A stretch of DNA of 64,000 bases. Source: Xenophilus sp003671765. Lineage in GTDB: Bacteria > Pseudomonadota > Gammaproteobacteria > Burkholderiales > Burkholderiaceae_C. The position numbers and the translations under genes are program-made. Positions within the stretch are counted from its first letter, which is position 1. Every line of letters starts with the position of its first letter. The notes under the pieces are model-generated. The model saw nothing but the letters and a program-made list of their open reading frames with translations. It did not search any database and was not told the DNA's origin. Positions 1-9,552 of the stretch are shown in pieces. The stretch lies in assembly GCA_051414805.1 (NCBI GenBank), contig CP166702.1, positions 2,356,001 to 2,420,000 of the forward strand, given 5' to 3'.

Positions 1-657
1 ACATGGGCCTGCCAGCTCGCGCGGGCCCAGTTCGAGCCGGTAACCGGCCTCCCGCGCGGAAAGGGCCGCGGGCATCGGCGCGAAGGACAGCACCACCGCG
101 CGATGCACCTCGTCCAGGCCCTCGTAGCCGAGCGTCACGCGGCAGCCGTCGACCTCGCCGGGGCCGAGCCGGCCGCGGCGCGCCCTGTCGACGCCCCGGA
201 CCTCGAACATGTCGCGGAAGTCCGCGGCGAACCGGATCTGCAGCGGCACCTGCACCGGCGCGTCGCTGTAGTTGTGCACGGTGATGCGTTCGTAGATGCG
301 CCCGTCCCACAGCAGCCGGCGCCGCTCCATGTGCAGCACCCCCTGCGGCGTGGACGTCTCGCCGAGCGCAGGCAGGGGCCGGTTGTTCAGGTTGGCGCTG
401 AAGTAGACGTTGTCCTGGCTCACTGCGCTGGACAGGAGCGTCGGCAAGGTGCCGTTGATCAGCACCCGCCAGGCCGACAGCAGGCGCGTGTCGTCGTGGA
501 AGAAGCCGTCGCCCTCGCCGGAGACGTCGCCGTAGGCATCCGCCACGAGGAAGCTGTCGCCCTCCTTGAGCACGAACAACTGGCGCAGGGAGCGGTCCGG
601 TGCCGTCGGCAACGAGTCCTCGACGGCCGGCTTCGGTTCGGACGGCGGAGTGGTCAT
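1..657 (-). CDS. Glycogen debranching-type protein, N-terminal part (truncated by window edge)
   Basis: Reading the minus strand from the ATG at 657 gives an uninterrupted frame of 219 codons that runs off the left edge. The protein opens with MTTPPSEPKP and continues with LFVLKEGDSFLVADAYGDV, GEGDGFFHDDTRLLSAW and VYFSANLNNRPLP. This resembles the N-terminal beta-sandwich domain of bacterial amylo-alpha-1,6-glucosidase/glycogen-debranching-like proteins; the catalytic (alpha/alpha)6 barrel would lie outside the window. The start overlaps the stop of the glycosyltransferase upstream (ATGA), so the two are probably translationally coupled and act together in alpha-glucan or trehalose-type sugar metabolism. 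The substrate cannot be judged from this fragment. Confidence 0.75.
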   Translation of the reverse strand, partial: MTTPPSEPKPAVEDSLPTAPDRSLRQLFVLKEGDSFLVADAYGDVSGEGDGFFHDDTRLLSAWRVLINGTLPTLLSSAVSQDNVYFSANLNNRPLPALGETSTPQGVLHMERRRLLWDGRIYERITVHNYSDAPVQVPLQIRFAADFRDMFEVRGVDRARRGRLGPGEVDGCRVTLGYEGLDEVHRAVVLSFAPMPAALSAREAGYRLELGPRELAGPC

Positions 658-1718
658 GCGATCTCCTCGATGCCGCGCCCGCGGCAGCTCCGGCCCGCCA
701 ACTGCCCGTACAGCTGGAGGTAGTTCCGGGCCATCGTGCGGGCGGTGAAGCGCGCTTCGAAGCGCTCGCGCACGCGGCGGCGACACAACGTGCCGACGCT
801 TCGGGTCGCCGCGATCGCTGCCGGCATGTCGTCGACGACGAAGCCGGTCACGCCGTCGTCGACCACCTCGGGGACGGAGCCGCAGCGCCAGCCGATCACC
901 GGCGTGCCGCATGCCATCGCCTCGATCATGACGAGGCCGAAGGGCTCGGGCCAGTCGATGGGAAACAGCAGTGCGCGTGCGCCGCACAGAAAGGCGCTCT
1001 TGTCGGCCTCGCCGATCTCGCCCACGAACTCGATCAGGGGGTCGTTCAGCAGGGGCTGGATCTCGCGCCGGAAATACTCGCGGTCCGCCGGGTCCACCTT
1101 GGCCGCGATGCGCAGCGCGATCCCCGCGGCCTTGGCGATCTCGATGGCCCGGTCCGGGCGCTTCTCGGGCGAGATGCGGCCGAGGAAGGCCAGGTAGCCG
1201 GGTTCGGCGGCCGGGCTCCACGGGTAGGCGGCGGGGTCCAGGCCGTGCGCGATCGTGGCGGCCCAGTTCGCCTGGGGGAGGAAGGCCCGCTGGCGCTCGG
1301 AGATCGACACCAGCGCATAGGCTGGCCAGCGCTCGTACGCGTCCACCAGGTCGGTCATGTCGAGGCAGCCGTGGAGCGTCGTCACCGTTCGGGGCGCGAG
1401 TTCCTCGAACAATGGAAAGTGCAGCAGGTCGGTGTGGAAGTGCAGCACATCGAAGCGGTGGGCCTGCCGGCGCACCTCGTGCAGCAGGGCCAGATGCGCC
1501 GCCAGGTCCGACTTGAGCGGTGCCGGGTCCAGGCGCAAGGCGGTCGCCCGGGTGGCATGCAGGCTGGCCCGGGTGAGCGAATCGCCCTAAGCGAAGAGCG
1601 TGACCTCGTGGCCATCGTCGATCAAGGCGTCGACGAGATGGGCAACGATGCGCTCGGTGCCGCCATACAGGCGTGGCGGGACGGCTTCGTACAGCGGTGC
1701 GATCTGGGCGATTTTCAT
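654..1718 (-). pseudogene. Glycosyltransferase family 4 with in-frame amber stop
   Basis: From the ATG at 1718 the frame encodes MKIAQIAPLYEAVPPRLYGG, a typical GT4 (GT-B fold) N-terminus with the glycine-rich donor-side loop, and runs to HEVTLFA. It then meets TAG at 1589-1587 and continues in the same frame as GDSLTRASL and on through FLGRISPEKRPDRAIEIA and LFPIDWPEPFGLVMIEAMACGTPVIG, the conserved E-x7-E nucleotide-sugar region. Family members usually read FASGDS here, so one C-to-A change (TCG to TAG) explains the stop. Without it the protein would be 354 aa, normal for GT4. Either the gene is a recent pseudogene, the codon is suppressed, or the base is a sequencing error. A truncated 294-aa product from 1538 would lack the N-terminal Rossmann strand. 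Confidence 0.8.
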
Positions 1719-1882
1719 GGCGAACGACGGTCCGAGGGATCGCCGGTCAGCCCGTTCGATGGGAATCGCTCGACCTGCGATCTGGCTTGCGCCTGCAGGC
1801 AGTGTTGCCAGCGATCGCACGCGGCCGCTTCGGCGGAGGGCACGCGCGCTGTAGGCGCACGCCATCACCGGCCGGCCGGCGC

Positions 1883-3751
<1,869 letters not shown>

Positions 3752-3848
3752 GGCGCGGGGTCTCCCTTGGGAATGCTCGTGCGGCGCTCGTGACGCCGGG
3801 CCGTCACTGTAGCGATGTGCCCCGGCCCGTGAAGCAGCAGGGATGTTC

Positions 3849-3913
3849 TGCTATCGAATGGATAGCAGGAGGCGCCCGCTGGACGCGCGCGCCAGGCACT
3901 TTTCGCTATGAAG
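3849..3913. repeat. Interspersed palindromic element, copy 1
   Basis: This 65-bp intergenic segment starts with the perfect inverted repeat TGCTATC-gaatg-GATAGCA (3849-3867), passes through a GC-rich middle (GGCGCCCGCTGGACGCGCG) and ends in TTTTCGCTATGAAG. Its reverse complement aligns by eye with the segments at 18905-18958 and 25664-25729. I recognise this style of element as common between genes in Comamonadaceae; the role is unknown. Confidence 0.7.
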
Positions 3914-3918
3914 CGGGC

Positions 3919-4311
3919 TCAGCCTGCGCTCACCGCCGCCACGCACTCGATCTCCAGCAGCATGCGCGGGTCGGGCAGCGAGGCGACCACGCAGGTGGTG
4001 CGGGCCGGGTAGGGGGCGGGGCCGAAGGCTTCGGCATAGCGGCGGTTCATCTCGGCCACGTCGCTCTGGCGCGTGAGCAGCATGTTGACCTTGACCAGCG
4101 AGCGCATGCCCGAGCCGGCCGTCTCCAGCGTGCGGCGCAGTGCCACCACCGCCTGGTCGAACTGCTTGCCGAAATCGCCCTCGTCGATGCTGCCGTCGTC
4201 GTGGTAGCCCGGCGTGCCGGAGACGAAGACCAGGTCGCCGATGCGCGCCGCGGCCGACAGCGGCGGGGTCTTGAAGCGGCCTTCGGAGGCGAAGTAGTGG
4301 ACGGTGCTCAT
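3919..4311 (-). CDS. RidA family protein (enamine/imine deaminase)
   Basis: The 130-aa protein starts MSTVHYFASEGRFK at the ATG at 4311 and has the YjgF/YER057c/RidA layout. It includes GDLVFVSGTPGYH, the helix KQFDQAVVALRRTLETAG and the C-terminal YPARTTCVVASLP, whose Arg is the family's substrate-contacting residue, followed by LLEIECVA. RidA proteins hydrolyse reactive 2-aminoacrylate-type enamines, usually as cytosolic trimers. The length is standard. It lies just downstream of a LysR gene on the same strand and may be co-transcribed with it. Confidence 0.9.
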   Translation of the reverse strand: MSTVHYFASEGRFKTPPLSAAARIGDLVFVSGTPGYHDDGSIDEGDFGKQFDQAVVALRRTLETAGSGMRSLVKVNMLLTRQSDVAEMNRRYAEAFGPAPYPARTTCVVASLPDPRMLLEIECVAAVSAG

Positions 4312-4343
4312 GGTGGGGCTCCTGCGTGCTGAGTGGGCCTGCA

Positions 4344-5231
4344 TCATGCCCCGCCCAGGGCGGCCGCCAGGAAGTCGATGAAGCTGCGCAGCTTGGGGGC
4401 CATGTACTGGCGGCTGGTGTAGACCGCGAAGAGGGTGTTCACCGGCGCCATGTACTGCGGCACGAGCTGCACCAGCGCGCCGCTGGCCAGGTCGTCTTCC
4501 ACCAGCCAGTCGGGCAGGTAGGCGAATCCCAGGCCGGCGCGCACGGTGTGCAGGGTGAGGTTGGTGTCGTCCGAGCGCATCGCGGGCGTCAGGCGCAACG
4601 GCACCTGCCGCCCGGCCGGGCCGCGCAGCGTCAGGCCCTCCAGCTTCACGTAGCTCGGCACGATGGCCGCCATGCGCGCGAGCTCGGCCGGCGTCTCGGG
4701 CGTGCCGGCGCGCTTCAGGTAGGCCGGCGAGGCGACGAGGTGGAACGCCACCCGGCACAGCGGCCGGGCGATCAGCGCGGGCGAGGGCTCCTGCGTGGCG
4801 CGCAGCGCGAGGTCGTAGCCATCGGCTGCCAGGTCCACCTTGCGGTTGGCCAGGTGCATGTCGACCAGCACCTCGGGGTACCGTGCGCGGTAGTCGGCCA
4901 GCACCCGCGCGATGCGCGGCGTGGCGCACCACACGGGCGCGCTCACCTTGAGCTGGCCGCGCGGCGTGGTGTCGCGGCTGCCGATGGCACTCTCGGCCGC
5001 ATCGAGCAGGTCGAGCGCGCGGGCGCTCTGCTCGTACCAGGCCGTGCCGGCCTCGGTCAGGCTCAGGTGCCGGCTGGAGCGGTGCAGCAGGCGGGCGCCC
5101 AGCGACTTCTCCAGCTGCGCCACGTGCTTGCTGGCCATGGGCGCCGAAATGCCCAGTACCTGCGCCGCCTGCGCGAAGCTGCCGGCCTCGACCACTTCAC
5201 GGAACACGCGCAGGCTGGTGAGTCGGTCCAT
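4344..5231 (-). CDS. LysR-type transcriptional regulator
   Basis: The 295-aa protein begins MDRLTSLRVFREVVEAGSFA with the usual N-terminal winged helix-turn-helix (AQAAQVLGISAPMASKHVAQLEKSLGARLLHR, residues about 18-50), followed by a two-lobed effector-binding domain. It is divergent from the DODA dioxygenase across an 89-bp gap containing a long inverted repeat (5261-5303), the standard arrangement for a LysR regulator controlling its neighbour. A RidA gene follows 32 bp downstream on the same strand. Confidence 0.9.
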   Translation of the reverse strand: MDRLTSLRVFREVVEAGSFAQAAQVLGISAPMASKHVAQLEKSLGARLLHRSSRHLSLTEAGTAWYEQSARALDLLDAAESAIGSRDTTPRGQLKVSAPVWCATPRIARVLADYRARYPEVLVDMHLANRKVDLAADGYDLALRATQEPSPALIARPLCRVAFHLVASPAYLKRAGTPETPAELARMAAIVPSYVKLEGLTLRGPAGRQVPLRLTPAMRSDDTNLTLHTVRAGLGFAYLPDWLVEDDLASGALVQLVPQYMAPVNTLFAVYTSRQYMAPKLRSFIDFLAAALGGA

Positions 5232-5260
5232 GGTGCTTTCCCGGGAAGAAATCGACCATT

Positions 5261-5303
5261 GAATGTAGCGCTCTCGAATTCCGATGAAGAAATCCCTACA
5301 TTC
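5261..5303. promoter_or_regulatory. Candidate LysR operator
   Basis: GAATGTAG (5261-5268) and CTACATTC (5296-5303) are perfect inverted 8-mers 27 bp apart, in the gap between the LysR and dioxygenase genes. The right arm lies 5 bp before the AAGGAG ribosome-binding site of the dioxygenase, so binding could block or regulate both directions. The assignment is an inference from position and symmetry. Confidence 0.5.
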
Positions 5304-5320
5304 GAGGCAAGGAGCATTCC

Positions 5321-6169
5321 ATTACCACATCCACGATTTCCGGCAGCGGCTCGCGTCTGCCGACCTACTTCATCTCGCACGGGGGCGGTCCCTGGCCCTG
5401 GATGAAGGCCGAGATGGGCGACACCTACGCGAAGCTCGAGGCCTCGCTGGCCGACATGCCGCGCCAGGTCGGCCGCACGCCCAAGGCCATCCTCATGGTC
5501 TCGGCCCACTGGGAGGCGCCGGTGTTCACCGTGCAGGCGAACCCGCGCCCGCCCATGATCTACGACTATGGCGGCTTCCCGCCGCATACCTACAGCGTGC
5601 ACTACGACGCCCCCGGCTCGCCGGCACTGGCGCGGCGCGTGCAGCAGCTGCTCGAGGCCGCCGGCCTGCCCAGCGCCGTGGATGCCGAGCGCGGCTACGA
5701 CCACGGCATGTTCTCGCCCATGAAGGCCATCTACCCCAAGGCCGAGGTGCCCGTGGTGCAGCTCTCGCTCAAGCGCGGGCTGAGCCCGGCCGAGCACCTG
5801 GCGCTGGGCCGCGCGCTGGCGCCGCTGCGCGACGAGGACGTGCTCATCGTCGGCAGCGGCCTGAGTTACCACAACCTGCGCGCCTTCGGCCCGCAGGCGG
5901 CCGCACCGTCGAAGGCCTTCGACGACTGGCTGGGCGACACGGTGACCGGCCGCACCGGCGAGGCCCGCTCGCAGGGGCTGGCCGACTGGGCCGCCGCGCC
6001 GGCGGCGCGCATCGCCCACCCGCGCGAGGAGCACCTGATTCCGCTGATGGTGGCGGTGGGCGCGGCCGAGGGCGAGGCCGGCACGCGGGTCTACCACGAG
6101 AACGCCTTCATGGGCGGCCTGACCGTGTCGAGCTACCGCTTCGGCGCTGCGGAGGGCGACGCGCGCTGA
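5321..6169 (+). CDS. DODA-type (class III extradiol/LigB-like) dioxygenase with probable ATT start
   Basis: The first ATG in frame (5402) would remove LPTYFISHGGGPWPW, which carries the N-terminal metal-ligand His (SHGGGP) of the DODA/YgiD family. The frame is open upstream to 5288 and has no ATG, GTG or TTG there. An ATT at 5321 follows AAGGAG (5309-5314) by 6 nt and gives ITTSTISGSRLPTYF, so ATT initiation is the simplest reading (282 aa). Other family marks are VSAHWEAP, YDYGGFPPHTY and YDHGMFSPMKAIYP. The family uses non-haem iron or zinc and cleaves catechol-like rings; the substrate is unknown. It is probably controlled by the divergent LysR gene. Confidence 0.82.
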   Translation: MTTSTISGSGSRLPTYFISHGGGPWPWMKAEMGDTYAKLEASLADMPRQVGRTPKAILMVSAHWEAPVFTVQANPRPPMIYDYGGFPPHTYSVHYDAPGSPALARRVQQLLEAAGLPSAVDAERGYDHGMFSPMKAIYPKAEVPVVQLSLKRGLSPAEHLALGRALAPLRDEDVLIVGSGLSYHNLRAFGPQAAAPSKAFDDWLGDTVTGRTGEARSQGLADWAAAPAARIAHPREEHLIPLMVAVGAAEGEAGTRVYHENAFMGGLTVSSYRFGAAEGDAR

Positions 6170-6190
6170 CAGGCGCGGGTGCGACGGGCT

Positions 6191-6973
6191 TCAGCCGGCG
6201 CCCAGCGCCTGCATCAGCGCAGGCAGGCCGCGCGCCGCCGTGGTCTGCCACACGATGTCGCCCGGCGCGCCCCGCGCATCGGCGTCGGGGTTGAGCACGG
6301 CCACCTGCGCGCCGTGCTGGCGCGCGGTGTCGGGCAGGCCGGCCGCGGGGTAGACCAGCCCGGAGGTGCCGACCACCAGCACCAGGTCGGCGGCCGCGAC
6401 CCGTGCCAGCGCGGTGCGCCAGGGCGCCTCGGGCAGCGCCTCGCCGAACCACACCACGCCGGGCCGCACCGGGCCGCCGCAGCGGTCGCAGCGCGGCGGC
6501 GGCAGCGATGCCATCTCGGGTGCATCGGCCTCGGCGCCGGCCGGCAGCACGAAGGCGTGGCCGCAATCGAAGCAGCGCGGCGCGAACAGGCTGCCGTGCA
6601 GGTGCAGCACCCCGGCCGAGCCGGCACGCTCGTGCAGGTCGTCGACGTTCTGGGTGACGATGGCCAGGGCGTTCACGTGCGGCAGCGCAGCCAGCGCGCG
6701 CAGGGCGTTGTGGCCGGCGTTGGGCTGCGCACGCGCCACCTGGCGCCGGCGCGCCTCGTACCAGGCCCACACCACGTCGGGCTGGCGCGCGAAGGCCTCG
6801 GGCGTGGCCAGGTCCTCCGGCCTGAAGCGCGCCCACAGGCCCGAGACCTTGTCGCGGAAGGTGGGGATGCCGCTCTCGCTGGACATGCCGGCGCCCGTGA
6901 GGACGACGATACGCTGCGCGGTGCGCGCGGCGCTCAGCAGTTCGGCCGGCACCGGCGCGCGTTCGACGCTCAT
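6191..6973 (-). CDS. SIR2-family NAD-dependent deacylase
   Basis: This 260-aa sirtuin shows IVVLTGAGMSSESGIPTFRD (NAD-binding loop), the TQNVDDLHERAG active-site segment, the catalytic His in LHLHGSLF, and a zinc ribbon with CFDCG and CDRCGG. RPGVVWFGEALP and the Rossmann element LVVGTSGLVYPAAGLP follow. It removes acyl groups from lysines in the cytosol, producing nicotinamide and O-acyl-ADP-ribose. It lacks the Y-x2-R pair of class III desuccinylases as far as I can see by eye, but this is weak. It is convergent with the dioxygenase. Confidence 0.92.
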   Translation of the reverse strand: MSVERAPVPAELLSAARTAQRIVVLTGAGMSSESGIPTFRDKVSGLWARFRPEDLATPEAFARQPDVVWAWYEARRRQVARAQPNAGHNALRALAALPHVNALAIVTQNVDDLHERAGSAGVLHLHGSLFAPRCFDCGHAFVLPAGAEADAPEMASLPPPRCDRCGGPVRPGVVWFGEALPEAPWRTALARVAAADLVLVVGTSGLVYPAAGLPDTARQHGAQVAVLNPDADARGAPGDIVWQTTAARGLPALMQALGAG

Positions 6974-7003
6974 GCGTTCACGCTCGGGCCGCGCGCCGCC
7001 CGT

Positions 7004-7471
7004 TCACGCCCCGCGGGCGTAGGCCGCGAGCAGCGCGTGCACCTTGTCCAGGCCCTGCGGCGTGGTCGCCATCTGCTGTGGCGTCTGGCCACCCAGCAGC
7101 GGGTGCGGGCGCCGAAGCCAGGAAGCCGCCTCGCCGCCCAGCACGCGCCGCGCATGCTCGCGCAGATCCTCGCCGCCGGCGCCCTTCGACGGCTCGCGGC
7201 CTCGCGGCGCCGGCGGCATGGCCGGCGCTGGCGCCGGTGCGTCCTGCAGCCGGCTGCGGGCGTAGGGCCGCAGGGCGGCAATGCCTTCCTGGATGGAAAA
7301 GCCGCCGGCCTGCAGCTTGCGCGCGAAGGCGTCGGCCAGCACCTTCAGTTCTTCCTCGCGCGCCGTGACGCGCTGTGCAGCGAGTGCCTCGCGCGCGCGG
7401 GTGAGGCGCTGGATGCGTGCCTCGATCTCGGCCAGGGAGGGTGGGCGGGTGTCCGGATGGTCTTGCGTCAT
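7004..7471 (-). CDS. Coiled-coil protein with DUF2384/Xre-MbcA-ParS-like C-terminus
   Basis: The 155-aa frame starts MTQDHPDTRP at 7471. Residues 10-70 are a charged helix (LAEIEARIQRLTRAREAL) suggestive of a coiled coil as in H-NS-like proteins. The C-terminus (GGEAASWLRRPHPLLGGQTPQQM, TTPQGLDKVHALLAAYARG) matches the pattern of the toxin-binding domain of Xre/MbcA/ParS antitoxins. No RES or other toxin gene adjoins it, so it is not a recognisable toxin-antitoxin pair. A regulatory or nucleoid-associated role is possible. Confidence 0.6.
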   Translation of the reverse strand: MTQDHPDTRPPSLAEIEARIQRLTRAREALAAQRVTAREEELKVLADAFARKLQAGGFSIQEGIAALRPYARSRLQDAPAPAPAMPPAPRGREPSKGAGGEDLREHARRVLGGEAASWLRRPHPLLGGQTPQQMATTPQGLDKVHALLAAYARGA

Positions 7472-7635
7472 CGATCGCTGGGGGAGGAAACGGAGAAGTC
7501 GGACCGGGCGCCCGAGGCAACCCGCGACCCCGGCGATTGTCCCGGAAAGCAATGAGGCCGGCCGGCGGCGCGCGTCGGACAAGGCCGATGCCCCCTGGCC
7601 GTGCCGGCCGCGAGCCCGCGGCCACAATCGCGGCC

Positions 7636-8529
7636 ATGTCCTTGTCGCCTCCCGACGTCTTCTCCTGGTCCTCCGCCGATGCCGACCCGCAGGCGCGTGC
7701 GCAGATCGCCCGCATCGAGGGGCTGGCCACGGTGTTCGACCGCGAGCACGCCGGCACGCGCGTGCGCTGGCGCCGCTTCGGCGCCGACACCAGCCGGCCG
7801 CCGCTCGTGCTGCTGCACGGCGGCCACGGCAGCTGGATGCACTGGCTGCGCAATGCCGAGGCGCTCTCGGCCGGCCGCGCGCTGTGGCTGCCCGACATGC
7901 CGGGCTTCAACGAATCCGATGCGCTGCCGCAAACGGCTCCCGGCGAAGACCCGCTGCGGCCGCTGCTGGCCGCGCTCGGTGGCACCCTCGATCAGCTCAT
8001 CGGCGCGGGCAGCGTCATCGATCTCGGCGGCTTTTCCTTCGGCGGGCTGACGGCCGCGCGCTTCGGGGTCGGGCGCGGCGCGGTCCGCCGGCTCGCGCTC
8101 ATCGGCAGCGGCGGCCACGGCTCGCTGCGCCGCATGACGGTGCAGATGATCAACTGGCGCGCCGCCCCCGACCGACAGGCGGAACGAGCCGCGCTGCGGC
8201 ACAACCTGGCGGCGCTGATGCTGCACGACGCGTCCGCCGTCGACGCGCTGGCCTTCGCCATCCACGACATCTCCTGCCACGGCACGCGCTTTCGCAGCAA
8301 GGAGGTGTCGCAGTCGGGCGGCTTGCAGCAGGCGCTCGGCGCGCTGGATGTGCCGACGCTGCTGCTGTGGGGGGAGTTCGACGTCACGGCCGACCCGCGC
8401 CCCCTGGTGGAGAAGCTCGCCGCCGAAGGCCCGGGGCGCGAAGGCGTGGTGATCGACGGCGCTGGGCACTGGGCGCAGTACGAGCGCGCCGACGAGGTCA
8501 ACGCGCGGCTCGTGGCCTTCTTCCGCTGA
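7636..8529 (+). CDS. Alpha/beta hydrolase
   Basis: Starting at the ATG at 7636 (MSLSPPDVFSW) the protein is 297 aa. It has the oxyanion-hole motif LLHGGHGSW, the nucleophile elbow LGGFSFGGLTAARF with Ser, the acid-strand region LLLWGEFDVTADP and the catalytic His in IDGAGHWAQYE, so the triad is complete. The fold covers esterases, C-C bond hydrolases and haloperoxidase-like enzymes; the substrate cannot be inferred. The longer frame from 7417 runs into the upstream intergenic region and is not supported. The gene converges with the Bug receptor at 8545 across a 15-bp gap. Confidence 0.88.
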   Translation: MSLSPPDVFSWSSADADPQARAQIARIEGLATVFDREHAGTRVRWRRFGADTSRPPLVLLHGGHGSWMHWLRNAEALSAGRALWLPDMPGFNESDALPQTAPGEDPLRPLLAALGGTLDQLIGAGSVIDLGGFSFGGLTAARFGVGRGAVRRLALIGSGGHGSLRRMTVQMINWRAAPDRQAERAALRHNLAALMLHDASAVDALAFAIHDISCHGTRFRSKEVSQSGGLQQALGALDVPTLLLWGEFDVTADPRPLVEKLAAEGPGREGVVIDGAGHWAQYERADEVNARLVAFFR

Positions 8530-8544
8530 GCCTCGCCGCGACCG

Positions 8545-9552
8545 CTATTGCGGCTGCTTCACCAGTCCCAGCTTGCGGATGATGTCGCCCCACTGGTCGT
8601 AGGTCGAGCGCGTCAGGTCGGCCAGCTGCTTCGGGCTCGACGACTCGGCCTCGTAGGCGCCCTGGCGGAAGAACTCGCGCGTGGCGGGCATGGCGAGCAC
8701 CTGCGCCAGCGCGGCATTGAGCTTCTCGACCACCGGCGCCGGCATGCGCGGCGGGCCGTAGAAGCCCAGCCAGCTCGGCATGTCGACGCCGCTCACGCCC
8801 TGTTCGCCCATGGTGGGCACGTCGGGCAGCATCGGGCTGCGCCGGGGCGCGGCCACCGCCAGCATGCGCACCTTGCCGGTGGCCGTGTTCTGGATGGCAT
8901 TGGGCGCCGCGTCGAAGTAGTACTGCACGCGGCCGGCCAGAAAGTCCTTGGCCGCGTCGGCGCCGCCCTTGTAGGGCACGTGCACCACGTCCAGCCCGGC
9001 CTGGCGGGCGAAGGCCTCGCCGTAGATGTGCGACGAGGTGCCGGTGCCGAAGGAGGCATAGCTCATCTTGCCCGGATTGGCCTTGATGTACGCCACCAGC
9101 TCCTGCACGGTGCGCGCGGGCACGCTCGTGTGCACGGTCAGCACCAGCGGGCCGCGCGCGCCGAGCGAGATCGGCGTGAGGTCCTTGAACGGGTCGTAGC
9201 GCACCTGCGCCAGCGTCTGCGGGTTCTGCGCCACCACGGAGGAGGGCGCGTACATGAAGGTGTAGCCGTCGGGTGCGGAGCGGATCACTTCCTCGGTCGC
9301 GAGGATGAAGCTGGCGCCTGGCTTGTTCTCCACGATCACCGGGGTCTGCAGCACCTCGCCGAGCTTGGTGGCGACGAAGCGTGCCTGCGCGTCCGAGGCG
9401 CCGCCGGCCGCCAGGCCCAGCACGATGCGGATCGTGCGGCCCTTGTCCGGGAAGGGCGTGGCGGCATGCACCAGCAGCGCGGGCGCGGCGGCAGCGAGCG
9501 CGAGGCAGGCGGCAAGGCCGCGGCGGCGAAGAGAAAGAGGTCTGCGCTTCAT
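8545..9552 (-). CDS. Bug-family tripartite tricarboxylate receptor (solute-binding) protein A
   Basis: The 335-aa periplasmic binding protein has a signal peptide (MKRRPLSLRRRGLAACLALAAAAPALLVHA). Bug-family marks follow: IRIVLGLAAGGASDAQARFVA, VIVENKPGASFILA, APDGYTFMYAP, YDPFKDLTPIS, the conserved VPYKGGADAAKDFLAG and MLPDVPTMGEQGV. Bug proteins bind carboxylates between two lobes for tctB/tctA-type or orphan transport; no membrane components are nearby. Its ATG overlaps the TGA of the next Bug gene (ATGA), so the pair is one operon. The two proteins are clearly paralogous. Confidence 0.93.
   Translation of the reverse strand: MKRRPLSLRRRGLAACLALAAAAPALLVHAATPFPDKGRTIRIVLGLAAGGASDAQARFVATKLGEVLQTPVIVENKPGASFILATEEVIRSAPDGYTFMYAPSSVVAQNPQTLAQVRYDPFKDLTPISLGARGPLVLTVHTSVPARTVQELVAYIKANPGKMSYASFGTGTSSHIYGEAFARQAGLDVVHVPYKGGADAAKDFLAGRVQYYFDAAPNAIQNTATGKVRMLAVAAPRRSPMLPDVPTMGEQGVSGVDMPSWLGFYGPPRMPAPVVEKLNAALAQVLAMPATREFFRQGAYEAESSSPKQLADLTRSTYDQWGDIIRKLGLVKQPQ

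Noticed and set aside
5402..6169. Dioxygenase starting at the first ATG
   Set aside because: This would delete the SHGGGP metal-ligand segment that is clearly encoded in frame upstream and preceded by a good SD.
7004..8529. Toxin-antitoxin operon
   Set aside because: The DUF2384-like gene and the alpha/beta hydrolase are divergent 165 bp apart and the hydrolase is not a RES or other toxin.
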